Assembly: GCA_963281155.1 (NCBI GenBank)
Contig: CAUJLY010000006.1
Location: 868,001 to 932,000 of the forward strand
Origin: Rhabditophanes sp. KR3021
Lineage: Eukaryota > Nematoda > Chromadorea > Rhabditida > Alloionematidae
DNA length: 64,000 nucleotides
Reading direction: 5' to 3'
Positions 34,147 to 44,341 of the stretch are shown piece after piece. Numbering within the stretch: the first letter of the stretch is position 1; each line of letters starts with the position of its first letter. A program made the translations under genes and the position numbers. The notes under the pieces are model-generated. The model was not told the DNA's origin, did not search any database, and saw only the letters and a list, made by a program, of their open reading frames with translations.

Positions 34147-34639
34147 TTCGAATGTTATGTTTGAGTGGTTTTTTTCCTTTTAAATGCAGTTCTGAGAGAG
34201 GTCTAATTAATCAGAAGTTTTGCTAATTATAAATAATTATTTAATTAGTGCAAACTAATTGCGATTAACTTTGATGTTTAAAAAAGAGTGGGCCAAAAAT
34301 AGTTGTAATATTGCTAATTTTTAATTGAAAACAACTAATAATTCTATTATTTGTGTGACTATTAACTGTTCATTGACCAAAAGTTTTTAATATAATTAAA
34401 GAGAATATGATGTTTGGTAATGAAAAATGTCAAAAAATATAATTATCTTAGTAATTAGATAGTGTATATACTTATTTAAATAAAAGAGTTCCGTTTTTAT
34501 CACCCCCAATTGATTCAAAATTTTTGATACCATCAGCCAATTTGTTTATTACAAATGAGGGTATGCTATCATACCACATAGGGCTAATGAATTTGTCACA
34601 TAAAAAGGAATCAAATGCTTTGTTTCATAGGGAGCTTTA
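34147..34639. other. Intergenic; nothing recognised
   Basis: AT-rich region upstream of the receptor and at the tail of the BTB pseudogene. Confidence 0.3.
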
Positions 34640-35132
34640 AAATTATCAGACATAGTACCCTAGCCAAATCATTATATTCCTTGAGTGACATAATATTTGT
34701 ATTTTCAAATAAGTAATAAAGTCTTCGTAAGTAAATCATTCATTGATTTTGTCCTCAAAAAAGCAGAGATAAAGTAAAATAACAAAAGGAATACTTACTT
34801 TCAAATCAGATGAGTGCAATTCAGCCTGAACATTAACAATTGACAAAATTTTGTCGCTATCAACTTTAAAATTGGTATCAAAATGGATGTACTCGTGATA
34901 AGCTTTAAAATCAGCCAACTTCAATTTCCTGATATTAAATTTTGCTAAAAAATATAAATTTTGATCAAAAGTAACTTACTTTGAGTACATTTTTAGTGAA
35001 AAGATCGTAAAAGTATTTGGAATGCCCAGCCAACACCTTTCTGGAAACTTGCATAGCTTCATCGCTAAAAATTAACTCAACGCCATTAAAGAGATCAGCT
35101 TCAAATAAGTTTGGAAAATACTTAAATTTCAT
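34640..35132 (-). pseudogene. BTB/BACK gene remnant
   Basis: The minus strand reads MKFKYFPNLFEADLFNGVEL, VSRKVLAGHSKYFYDLFTKN, a donor-like GTAAGT, and then KLADFKAYHEYIHFDTNFKV in a frame that no simple splice can join. A later YYLFENTNIMSLKEYNDLAR resembles a BACK helix pair before frames collapse. The layout matches the intact BTB-BACK-kelch gene at 2397-4216 (VSKTVLSCHSDYFYALFKND), so it is a dead relative. No kelch repeats remain. Confidence 0.6.
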
Positions 35133-35399
35133 TTTTAAAGTAACTAAAAAACGTGAATGTGTTAAAACAAGAACACTCAAATTCCTATTATACACGATTT
35201 ACCAATACTGGGTGACATTATCATTCTTCGCCTTAATATATTTTCATAGGGCAAATGATATGTTACCTTTTATATTCTGTTTATTTGCAGGTACTTGTGA
35301 TCTGTATCATAGATTTGTAAATTCACATCATTAGTTGTTTATTGCACACTTTATCGTGTAATAAATAGATAAAATAGCCTACATAGAATTGAAAGTGAC

Positions 35400-35510
35400 G
35401 TTAGTTATGTAGCTTATGTAATTTGTAAGAACGCAAATGGACCTTATCATCCTGCCGGTTATTTGACAGGTTTTAACCAAAGGAGATCAAATTATTCATA
35501 CTCACTTTAA
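35400..35510 (+). pseudogene. 3' fragment of IgGFc-binding-like gene
   Basis: An open stretch VSYVAYVICKNANGPYHPAG, YLTGFNQRRSNYSYSL and stop matches the last 30 residues of the gene at 6498-7352 (YVAYVICKHVNGPYNADGYL). Nothing upstream matches, so only the end of the gene survives. Confidence 0.7.
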
Positions 35511-35742
35511 AATAGTTGTTTTAAAATAATTTAAGTAAATAAAAACATTTGCCTCTTTGAATAGTTGTTATTTAATTAAATAACTTGTGATATTAATAAA
35601 AACTTTATTTCAAAATGCTTAATATAATTAACAAAGGGTAAACAGAACTTATTTAATTATGCAATTAAAATATTAACATTTTTACACTTTATTTAGAAAC
35701 AGAAATTAACTAACAATTATACATTTTTACAAATGAATCTTT

Positions 35743-36085
35743 TTACAAAATAAATAATACAATTATGAACCCCTGCCAAACAAATATTCGCTCAAATTTT
35801 GGTTTTTGAATTATAGTTGTAATTGTTGGATTTTCTCCTGAATTAGAACTAATAATTGGAATTTTTGGAATTGCTCTTGTTGTAAAACCAGAAATGGTTC
35901 GTGGACCTGATGGAGTACCCTTCTTTAAATGCTTTTTAACTTTGTAGAAAGCTAATACGTATAGAATAAGTAAGATCATAGGATTTACAAGGGTTATATA
36001 ATATATCATGATACAGATATAACTACCAGTCTTTTGAAGCGAATCAGGTAAATGGTGAATTACATCTATTGCTGTATCAATGTTT
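35743..36085 (-). pseudogene. Chemoreceptor fragment (TM5-TM6)
   Basis: The frame contains SYICIMIYYITLVNPMILL, ILYVLAFYKVKKHLKKG and FERIFVWQGFIIVLFIL. These correspond to TM5, the i3 loop and TM6 of the receptor at 33169-34146 (SPTVLFLLYVLSFIRVRRF, FDKVILIQGFFICITWQ). The rest of the receptor is absent. The i3 loop is longer and Pro/Ser-rich. Confidence 0.65.
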
Positions 36086-36490
36086 ATTCAATGAGTGAAT
36101 ATGAGTCTGGAAAACTATAGCATTACGAATATTGAAAGCCTAAAATTAATTTTTTTATCAAGAAATGCTAAATGATCAGAATACACTTTAGTTTTGATCA
36201 ATGTTGGGAAAACCCTAAAGAATCTGTTCCTGCTTTGTTCGTGTTCCGTTTTTGATCCTTATTAGTATTATGTATTTGTTGTGTACATATACTGATTTTT
36301 GATATCTTATTATTTTCTATACAAAGTTTGATGCTATTAAGAAACTTATTTATTTGCTTATGCACCCACTCCATCTCATTTTACAATCTATTCCATTTGT
36401 GGAAAAATAAATATTTCTTTAATCCCTTATTTATTCATTAATTAAACTTACTTTTTCACCAATCAACACAAATAAATGTAAAAAAGGATT
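36086..36490. other. Intergenic; nothing recognised
   Basis: AT-rich sequence between a receptor fragment and a tRNA gene. Confidence 0.3.
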
Positions 36491-36572
36491 TGATCAGAGT
36501 GGGATTCGAACCCACGCCTCCGAAGAGACTGGTGCCTTAAACCAGCGCCTTAGACCGCTCGGCCATCTGACC
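36491..36572 (-). tRNA. tRNA-Leu (AAG)
   Basis: An 82-nt class II tRNA. The acceptor is GGTCAGA/TCTGATC, the D arm starts GCCGAGCGGTCTAAGGC, the anticodon stem is CTGGT/ACCAG with loop TTAAGGC (anticodon AAG). There is a long variable arm CTCTTCGGAG and T arm GTGGG TTCGAAT CCCAC. Confidence 0.95.
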
Positions 36573-37408
36573 TGTCAACATAATTTGATTAATTCAACAA
36601 ATCGTGATAAAAAATTGTCTTTTAATTAATTCTCAAATTCCTGATTTAGAAGTATATGATTGGCATGAGTACAGAAAGTGCTTTAAATTATTTTTTTCAA
36701 TCAAATAAATGCCAATTTAAAAGATAGCAGAAAAAATTTCAATAACAAAACAAACAGCTTTGAAGGCTTATTACAAGATCAAAGATATCAGCAAAGACTT
36801 GAACGACCTGGAAAGGGCCAAATTTTACTCGTCATTTATAAAACCTTGTCTCACTTACAATTGCTCATGGTATTCCCTCAAAAGGTCAGAAGTTGAACTT
36901 AATATTGTAGTTATAATATCAGGCAGTATAATTATCTCACATCTTTTGTTTTATTGTTACAGCTAATAAAAAGTTTGAAAGATTATCTATTGTTTGTCTG
37001 AATCCAAGACACATTCACTACCTCAAAGAGCCATCATAAAATTATTACTCTAACTTTAATTTCGTAGTAAAGCACTAACATTTTACCCTTTGACACCTAC
37101 ATACTCATATTTTATAAAGTAATTGTATACTAACATCACTCTTAAACAGATTTGAATGTCAGGCAAATTAATAGACCTTGCTCCAACCACTTTCTCATTT
37201 CTGACGTATAGTCATCATTTAGGCATTGTACGTGATCGGGGCTTTTATTATGTGATTGTAATAATTGATTTTGATTATATGTCACCGTTATAACGTTATT
37301 TTAATTTTTTATTGCTGATGCAAATTATATCAAGCTCCTTTGTTATTAATTTACTTTCATTCAATCTTTAACTAAATTTTATTTCAGGGAACCTACATAT
37401 TATTAATC
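36573..37408. other. Intergenic with retrotransposon scrap
   Basis: Contains the RT-like fragment at 36730-36966. The remainder up to the chromodomain gene is AT-rich and unassigned. Confidence 0.35.
36730..36966 (+). mobile_element. Non-LTR retrotransposon RT remnant
   Basis: The frame KISITKQTALKAYYKIKDI, SKDLNDLERAKFYSSFIKPC, LTYNCSWYSL resembles the end of the reverse-transcriptase region of CR1/RTE-type elements (AW.A..K...L....RAK.F.....P.L.YG...W). Only about 50 residues are left and the frame ends in unrelated sequence. The nearest other element remnant is at 57838-58068. Confidence 0.5.
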
Positions 37409-37793
37409 ATGAGCTCCCAAGAACCGAACGAAGACGGGATACAAGTTGAATTTGACGTCTATAAGATATTGGGAGTTCGGGGCAGAAACCATACCTTCCA
37501 AGCCCTTGTTTGGTGGAAAAACTACCCAAAAAAGGACTCAACATGGGAAGATGTAGATGATAATTTAGATGTACGTTGATATTCTGTCCTTTAAGTTATT
37601 TGTCATTTAGAACAATAGTATCTTCATCGAATATCTTATCAACCACAAATTCCTTTTGGAAAGAACAAGAAACACGTTGGTTCACATAAATTTTACGTCT
37701 ATGCTAAATGGAATAAATGACACGAGAGAAGACAATATGCGTGGTCTTTCCTGGCCAAGATTAACCAGTTATCGTTCGTACTCAACTAGATGA
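37409..37793 (+). CDS. Chromodomain protein
   Basis: Two exons (37409-37570 and 37611-37793) and a 40-bp intron (GTACGT..ATTTAG) encode about 114 residues. The chromodomain runs from FDVYKILGVRGRNHTFQALV through WWKNYPKKDSTWEDVDDNL, with the aromatic positions expected of a methyl-lysine cage (Y, W, W), and ends with an IFIEYLI helix. Chromodomains read methylated histone H3 (K9 or K27) in heterochromatin; which mark is read cannot be told. The stop codon TGA lies within the first bases of the duplicated block (from about 37783), so the C-terminus and stop may have been created by the insertion. It may be a truncated HP1/CEC-like gene. Confidence 0.65.
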
Positions 37794-37967
37794 TTCCTTG
37801 ACTCTAAAGCCCGTCTTTACTTTATCAGTTGTCTTGGATTCGACATTCAATTATACGTGGTCATCCATTCTTTCCCAAAACAATCAGCCGAATTAAAAAA
37901 TTGCCCAAAATCTTTAAAGAAACTTCATTTTCATGAACTTCAATCTCTGTTTATAGTTAACAAATAA
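37794..37967 (+). pseudogene. UBX-domain fragment (copy B)
   Basis: Shorter copy of the UBX fragment at 27431-27715; it starts in the middle of the domain because the duplication breakpoint lies there. Same frameshift and stop, plus private changes. Confidence 0.7.
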
Positions 37968-38166
37968 CTCTAATATACTTTATTTTACATATAACTTTTT
38001 ATTTTATTTTTCCATTATTTGACAATAAATAAATACATATTTTGGATAACTTTCATTTATAATGTACTAAATATTTATGTTTTTATTATATGTAGTCAAT
38101 TACATTTAATCTATTTAAATGAGTTAATTTCAGATACAAATGATCATATTTAAATAAACTAACATC

Positions 38167-38238
38167 TCCCATGTGGTCTAGTGGTTAGGATTCGTGGCTT
38201 TCACCCACGCGGCCCGGGTCCGATTCCCGGCATGGGAA
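38167..38238 (+). tRNA. tRNA-Glu (TTC), copy B
   Basis: Sequence identical to copy A at 27903-27974, including the TCCGATT T loop. Confidence 0.92.
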
Positions 38239-38373
38239 TACTTTTTGCATCCAAATGATACAATATTTTGTCATGCATTTCTTTACTTACACTAAAATGT
38301 ATGATATGTTATTTAAATAACTTGATTAAAGTATGGTGTTCAGAAGGAAAAAATAAGTAAATAGTCATCAATA

Positions 38374-38445
38374 GCGTCCGTGGTGTAATGGTCAGCATGC
38401 GCGCCTTCCAAGCACGCGATAGGGGTTCGATTCCCCTCGGACGCA
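38374..38445 (+). tRNA. tRNA-Gly (TCC), copy B
   Basis: Identical to copy A at 28110-28181, with the same anticodon-stem mismatch. Confidence 0.93.
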
Positions 38446-38616
38446 TATATTTTTGTCTAATTAATTTAAATGTCATAAAATATCTTTAGAAATTGCTTTT
38501 AGATCATTTCTTAGAACACCAAATTATCCTCTTATTCACCAATCTTTTTTGAGCAATCCATCATGCATGGTGTAGACTAAATAGTGTTTGCTATATTTAA
38601 TAGTTCTCATAAAACT

Positions 38617-38724
38617 CCTCTCTTCATTCCAAATGGAGACATACAAAAATCGGAACAATAAAGAGAAGATTAGCATGGTTCCAGTTTATACATAACACAA
38701 GATCGTTAGCCGTTCCAAAAATCT
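38617..38724 (+). ncRNA. U6: U6 snRNA-like sequence (copy B)
   Basis: Copy of 28378-28483. It keeps GGAACAATAAAGAGAAG, closer to canonical U6 than copy A (GGAATAATAAAG), but shares the altered AAAGAGA box and degenerate centre. Confidence 0.7.
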
Positions 38725-38872
38725 GTGCCATTTTTATGTAATATGATTGCTTTAATTTAAACAGATTAAATGTATTGTTGTGGACAAGTTAAGCTAAATT
38801 GTAGGCTTATTTTGTTTTGTTCAGTTATTTTGATTACTATTTAATAAAAAATATTGGGCAATCAAAATAAAA

Positions 38873-39154
38873 ATGAAAGTCTGTCTGTTATTTATATTGT
38901 TTGCTACACCAAATAATGCTTTGATCTTGGATTCCTTTCCTAGTGGCACTATAATTTACCCTTTATACAATACAGTTGGTGTCATTATTAGTGCCGGACA
39001 AGGTGTTATTCCTATTGTCATAAACATATCCTATGGCACTATATATCCAGTGTATAAAAATGGAGCGTTTAGTCCTGTTAAAATTGAAGTTTTGACTGAG
39101 TTAGCTAACTTAAAAAATGCATATATATATACTAGTGAAGTATCAGTAACATAA
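38873..39154 (+). pseudogene. Truncated copy of the 28631-29059 gene
   Basis: The first 82 or so codons match the gene at 28631 (MKVCLLFILFATPNNALILD), then the duplication ends after NLKN and an unrelated 11-codon tail closes the frame at 39154. It could still be translated as a shortened 93-residue protein. Confidence 0.7.
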
Positions 39155-40395
39155 TTGAATAGCACAATAATCACCAACAAATTTAAACCAACACTTCCAA
39201 CAGTTGGTAAATCACTTAAATAAGCAGTATAACCTGGGTAGATGAAAATATAGCAAAATAAATTCAGATTAAGCATTCTTACTAGTGAAATTATATTTGC
39301 CATATTTTTAAGGGTAGTTGTTGTCAAGATTTACAAAAGAATATTATAACTAACTGAAGCTTTAGTTTAATATTAACTAGACCAAAATAATTATATAATT
39401 GTATTTTTCTATTCAATTCGTTTCATGGATTTGTTAAGAATTGTACATACATTTTTTTAAATATTATTTTGTTTATTACAAACGATGGAAAAAAATATAT
39501 TTAAGAGTTTATTATAATAAATGTATGTGGTGTGGAAATATGTGTGTGCTTCGTTTTGATTTGAAATCAGATAAGATTATTTATATCGATGAATTTATTA
39601 TTTAATTAGAAATCTTTTTAATCTCATTTTAGAATTTGCGACAGTATTATAGGATTCTGAACGCATCCTAACTTTAATTTTAAATCGTTTTTGTACTATT
39701 TAGTTAACCATTTGTACGTGTAACTGGATAAGTTGTTTAAATTTGATTGCAGAAAGTTTATATAAAGTATCATGGCATTTGCAGTTGATTAGAATCAGTT
39801 ATTTTCTAGGAAATTGAATTTATAACTAAAAACAAATAAAATATTCTTCTACAATGTTTGCTATAAATATGTAATGAATAAAGATTTAGCAATTCTTTAT
39901 AAAAAAGTTAAAACGCTCGAAACTATATTTAACTTTATATTCATTTAATTTAAAATGACACTTTGAATTAACTGCATATTAAAGTATTTTATAGTAATGT
40001 TCTTTAAACCTATTTTTTAACCATTCCATTTTTAATAATCTTAAGCATACCATTTATTTGTCAAGAACTTACGAATGAATTAATTAGGCATTTGGATAAT
40101 AAATATAATCAGCAGGCAAATTATTTCCTTTTGTTCCCGGATCACCATAAGTAGCCATGAAGTCGATAGGCGAATAGGATAGAGACACGTGGGCCAAGGA
40201 CAAAAAAACAAGTTAATAAGATAACTGATTTATTATACTAATAGAACTATATGTATAATAAATAAGACATATCAAATATACATATTAAGATGTATGCGTC
40301 ATCACCTTTAACACTTTTATTAGGAAAAACGTCTGTTTTTAAACTTTATGTATTTATATATTTTATATTAACAGATACGCATTATATTTAGCATT
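39155..40395. other. Intergenic with coding-like scrap and dispersed repeat
   Basis: Mostly AT-rich. Minus strand 40094-40202 has an open stretch reading SPIDFMATYGDPGTKGNNLP followed by ADYIYYPNA and a stop. It looks like a C-terminal exon of a secreted protein, but I cannot place it in a gene. The segment 40214-40308 is similar to 16787-16862. Confidence 0.35.
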
Positions 40396-41356
40396 ATGTG
40401 GCCATATTCTAATAACTTTATAACCCAGATTATTACGGAGATTCTCACTTTATCATTGGCTATAATTTGCATTTATTCAGTTTACAAAATAAAGAGCTTG
40501 CATAATTGTTTCGGATACATTCTTCTTAATCAGAATCTCTGTGCAGCAATTACTCTATCAATAACAATATTTTTTGAAAAACCATGTTTATTTTTGTAAG
40601 TCCAAAACATTATAAAGAAAAATTATATTTTACTCCAGCCAACTTGACTTAACTAACTGGCAAGGATTGAACCAAATATTATGTGGCATAATACAATATT
40701 TGTTTTACAACATAATAATCGGCAACTTGTGTATGTCAATTAATCGCTGGATAGCTTCTTATTTTCCTATTAAATATTTTCGCCTTTTTAATAATAGCTT
40801 TTCTATTTACTTTAGCTTGATTCAATGGATCTTGTCATTTGTAATGATATTACCATTTATAGTTGATACAGTCAATTGTGGCTTATTTTTAGATGTTAAA
40901 AAATATAACTACTATTTTATTGACTCTGAGTGTGTAGAATTGAATGATACGATTATTGGCACATACATCATTTACGGCATAATATTCTTTTCCACAATAG
41001 TTGATATTTCTATGGGTATAAAATTAATATTGATTATAAATAGGAACAAGAAAAATAATCAGATAACATCGCAACATGGAGCTGTAAGATCAATTACCAA
41101 TAACATGAGTAAACTAACAAAAAAAGAATATATTTTCGGAATTAATTGTTTGCTCACAAGTTTAATTTCCTTGATTTGTACTTTTCTATTTTATTACCTG
41201 TATACAATTGATTTTGATGATCTGGAATTAAATTTATGGACTATTCTGAACACAAATTTTCAATTTTTTGCTAATGCTGTGATAATGATTGTGTGCAACA
41301 AAGATATACGATATTATTTTACAAATTCAATCAAACTTGGTCTAAGTACAACCTGA
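40396..41356 (+). CDS. Chemoreceptor, SRX-like (7TM)
   Basis: A seven-transmembrane receptor in two exons. Exon 1 runs from 40396 to about 40597; a 43-bp intron (GTAAGT..CTCCAG) joins PCLFF to QLDLTNWQGLNQILCGIIQY. TM3 ends IGNLCMSINRWIASYFPIKY, the N-R-W-x-A..P..Y motif typical of SRX. TM7 ends FQFFANAVIMIVCNKDIRYY. Intact. It heads a run of four receptors between 40 and 48 kb, of four different classes and in both orientations. Confidence 0.82.
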
Positions 41357-41533
41357 TTATTTGATATTCACTTTAAAAAATTAACAAAAAATATTTTACT
41401 TCATAACATACTTGCCATCTGAAAATGCTAATAGCAAAATAAAATATTCACACATTCTAACATAGCTAGTTATGAAAAGTATGTTTTTTATAGTACACAA
41501 ATGATTTAAGTCATAGCATGTTCGTATAAAGTA

Positions 41534-41803
41534 CTAAGTCAATTTTTCAAAAACGAGTCCACAATAAAGACAATTTATTATTGAGGAATGATAATCAAAT
41601 TTCATAGTTACTTCTGTTGTTAAGAAAGTATTTGTCTTCAAATAATTTTCCACATAAAAACACCTACAAATTAGTTTGTGGTCGAAATAATATACACCTG
41701 ACATTGCAAATTTATAATGATTGTTACTTCTTTTTGAATAAATATCTTTTGAAACCAATAAACTGATTAAATAAAAAATGACCAGCAGTTTGGACGAATT
41801 CAT
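41534..41803 (-). CDS. Small secreted cysteine protein, hypothetical
   Basis: The first ATG of the frame (41803) gives a signal peptide (MNSSKLLVIFYLISLLVSKD) and a mature part with CRC and CLYC pairs, 89 residues in all. No family recognised. Real coding is plausible but unconfirmed. Confidence 0.4.
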   Translation of the reverse strand: MNSSKLLVIFYLISLLVSKDIYSKRSNNHYKFAMSGVYYFDHKLICRCFYVENYLKTNTFLTTEVTMKFDYHSSIINCLYCGLVFEKLT

Positions 41804-41886
41804 ATTGACAAATAACAATGTAAATTATTTGGATTTCATAAATTTAGTACAAAAAAGAATCCAGTTTAGTGACATTATCAATCAAA

Positions 41887-42437
41887 ATGAATACTCCTTA
41901 TTTTATTCTCATTTTCTTGATTGCTCTAGAAAATGTTTGTGGAGATAAAGCCACGACTTGCAAAGAATTCTTCCATTTAATAATTAGTGCAAACTATACC
42001 GACATCCTTCAAACCAACTGTTAAAATTCTTCTTATTATGTGTGCAACTATGAACTCCAGATGCTGGACCTTGTAAAGATCGAGAATGCAAATGCAAAAG
42101 TCAGTGTAACTTTGATATGAACAAATGCTACCCTGATCCTATTGTTACACCTGATGAGGGTAACATTGGTTCATGTGTTGTCGAAATTAGTTTGTCCAGA
42201 GGTTTATGAAGGTGATTACTTTGATAAAAAAATGGTTATCCCTTTAAATCAGCCAAGCCAATGGGCATGGATAAAGGGGAAAGTTGTGATAAGATGAAGA
42301 ACTTATTTGTGAAAGAGGAAAGTTGTGATAAGATGAAGAACTTATTTGTGAAAGGGGAAAGTCACAATCAGTTTAGAAAGAATTGTTCTGTGTTTGATCG
42401 GGAATTTATGTGCGGAATCGAAGAAAACTATCGCTAA
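41887..42437 (+). pseudogene. Decayed cysteine-rich secreted-protein gene
   Basis: Starts with a good signal peptide (MNTPYFILIFLIALENVCG). Cysteine-rich coding fragments in different frames follow: PDAGPCKDRECKCKSQC, then CPEVYEGDYFDKKM, then GESCDKMKNLFVKE and DREFMCGIEENYR with a stop. A 38/39-bp unit (GGAAAGTTGTGATAAGATGA and onward) is tandemly duplicated at about 42279-42356. At least two frameshifts and one stop make it non-functional unless introns remain undetected. Confidence 0.5.
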
Positions 42438-42808
42438 TATGAAAGATGGAATTGCAACAAATAACAATTAAAAAGCTTAGATCCTTTCATATCAGTCTTA
42501 ATTATGAATCATTCCAACTTGCGTCACAATTAATAGTACATTATTCAGCAACTCCGATTAAAGTTTATCTAATCACTAATAACTTTTTAAACAGTTATTT
42601 ACTGAGACCTTTCGCGTGTAGTAGTAAGTCTAGCAAAACCAACATTTATTCCTCTATCCACATTTTAAGAACTCAAGTTTCACAAAAATTTTAGATACAA
42701 GAATTGTTTATTCAATTAAAGAATGAAATATGTGTTGATAAGCATCACAATAAAGTTGAGATGCATAATGTAAACCGTTTAAAAGAATTATAAATAAAGT
42801 GAAAATGT
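42438..42808. other. Intergenic with unassigned frame
   Basis: A plus-strand frame at 42446-42694 (82 codons) has a VHYSATPIKVYLITNN segment reminiscent of an extracellular beta-rich domain. It lacks a signal peptide and may be more of the decayed gene to its left. Confidence 0.25.
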
Positions 42809-42985
42809 TTAAAAACGGCTACAATCCCCACTAGCACAAGAAGCCCAGAAAGTGGAGATATCGTTTGGGTTTCTTGAATCCATTAAATTTGGCTGACCAA
42901 AGACATTCGTTAATCCCAAATATTGTTGTGACACAACCATATCAATGAACGTTAGCAATAATAAGATGTAGATTAAAGTGTTCAT
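42809..42985 (-). CDS. Secreted peptide precursor, 58 residues
   Basis: Intronless frame too short for usual gene callers. Signal peptide MNTLIYILLLLTFIDMVVSQ, then a 38-residue mature part ending with WASCASGDCSRF, where two cysteines four residues apart could form a small ring. No basic cleavage pair is visible other than the single R in MDSRNP. The strong signal peptide and clean ATG-to-TAA frame favour a real gene; the function (peptide hormone or antimicrobial) is guesswork. Confidence 0.45.
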   Translation of the reverse strand: MNTLIYILLLLTFIDMVVSQQYLGLTNVFGQPNLMDSRNPNDISTFWASCASGDCSRF

Positions 42986-44341
42986 GTTTAAAATAGAAGT
43001 TCAAGTGAATTCAAAAACTGATGCAAAATGTTACTTTATTTTCCTTTTATACTAAATAAGGACTAAGATCAAGGAGAAATGTAGGTCTTTCATTAGAATT
43101 TGACTTTACGTAAGATCACACTTCTTCTACATACACTATTCGTGCTCTTAGATTAATTAATGTCAAAAAATATATAATGGTGATCAAACCACAACATTAA
43201 TTATGTTGTCAAAGTTGTTGTTTATGTAAAAATGTTGTACTCTGTTAAAAGATTAGTAAACAACAGCCTATCAATTTGGATACTTCCATACATCAAGTAG
43301 CATAATTAAATATCATCTAATTTGTGACTTTCTTCGGAAGTTTGACACAAAATTTTAGGTGCATCAATGTTTGTGTCAATTCTGTTATTTGTGTGTCAAA
43401 GATACATGATTTGTGGGTTTTATTGAAGAAAGATCACTTCCAAAAGAGCGATCAACTAACATTAATTTTTTTAATTTGAAACTTTTAAAGTAGTACACTT
43501 TTCTGAATAATTAGTATAAAAAATTTAATGGTAAGCGACAGTTAAAAAATAACCATTTATAATCGGCATTTTGAGCTTAGTTGGTAAACTTTATTATGTC
43601 GCTCTTTCCGACATTCAACTGATTAATAGTAAGCACATATTTATTCTTCATAATCATTTTATTAATTCATTTTAGTCAAAGGGAGACTCAAGCAAATTTA
43701 ATAAAAGTAATCATTCTTCCAAGTTCAAGATCAACAAAGTTACCAAGAATAAAAAGAATTTCAAGAGAAGAAATTACTAAAAGTTTTCAACTCGAAGTTT
43801 CAAAAATTCCTTTATTTCAAAGAAAGAATCGGAAACATTATTTAAAGGGTATACTGTTAAACTATTTTCCTAAATAGCAAAAATAATAAATCAATTGGAA
43901 CTTGTATTTTATTATCAAACAATTCCTACCAGTAGAATAAAAATGTTAAAGTAACTAAAAAGGTTGATATTCCAAAATTAATTGAAGATTATGGATAAAT
44001 AATTGGACACCTATATCAATTCTACTGCTTAATATCGTCTTTGGTGTTTTTTGAAATAAATTTTCTTTCTTAAAACTTTAATTTAAAAGGTGGAACAAAA
44101 TCTTTTAAATTCATACGTACTTATTAGAAGATAAGGTGAAAATTGACAAACATGTAATTATTATTAATTTGTAAATAATTGAAAATATAACATATGTTTA
44201 AATGATGTAAATCATTAATATCACAAGCACACTCCAACCAGCAAGAATTTAAAAAATGTTTTAATGTTAAAACATTGAATATCTGATTTAATCATAAAAC
44301 ATTCCTATTTATTAATTTTCGATTTTATTTATAAAGATTAC
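42986..44341. other. Intergenic; basic-tail coding scrap
   Basis: About 1.35 kb. Around 43677-43790, after a TTTTAG acceptor, a frame reads SKGDSSKFNKSNHSSKFKIN and ends FKRRNY with a stop. This Lys-rich tail has no identifiable body. The rest is AT-rich and unassigned. Confidence 0.3.

Larger units (their letters stand above)
37783..39119. repeat. Segmental duplication, copy B
   Basis: Direct copy of 27531-28877, about 10.25 kb downstream, at high identity, with small indels (for example a 16-nt gap near 38474). It is joined on the left to the end of a chromodomain gene and on the right to unrelated sequence inside the secreted-protein gene. Confidence 0.95.
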
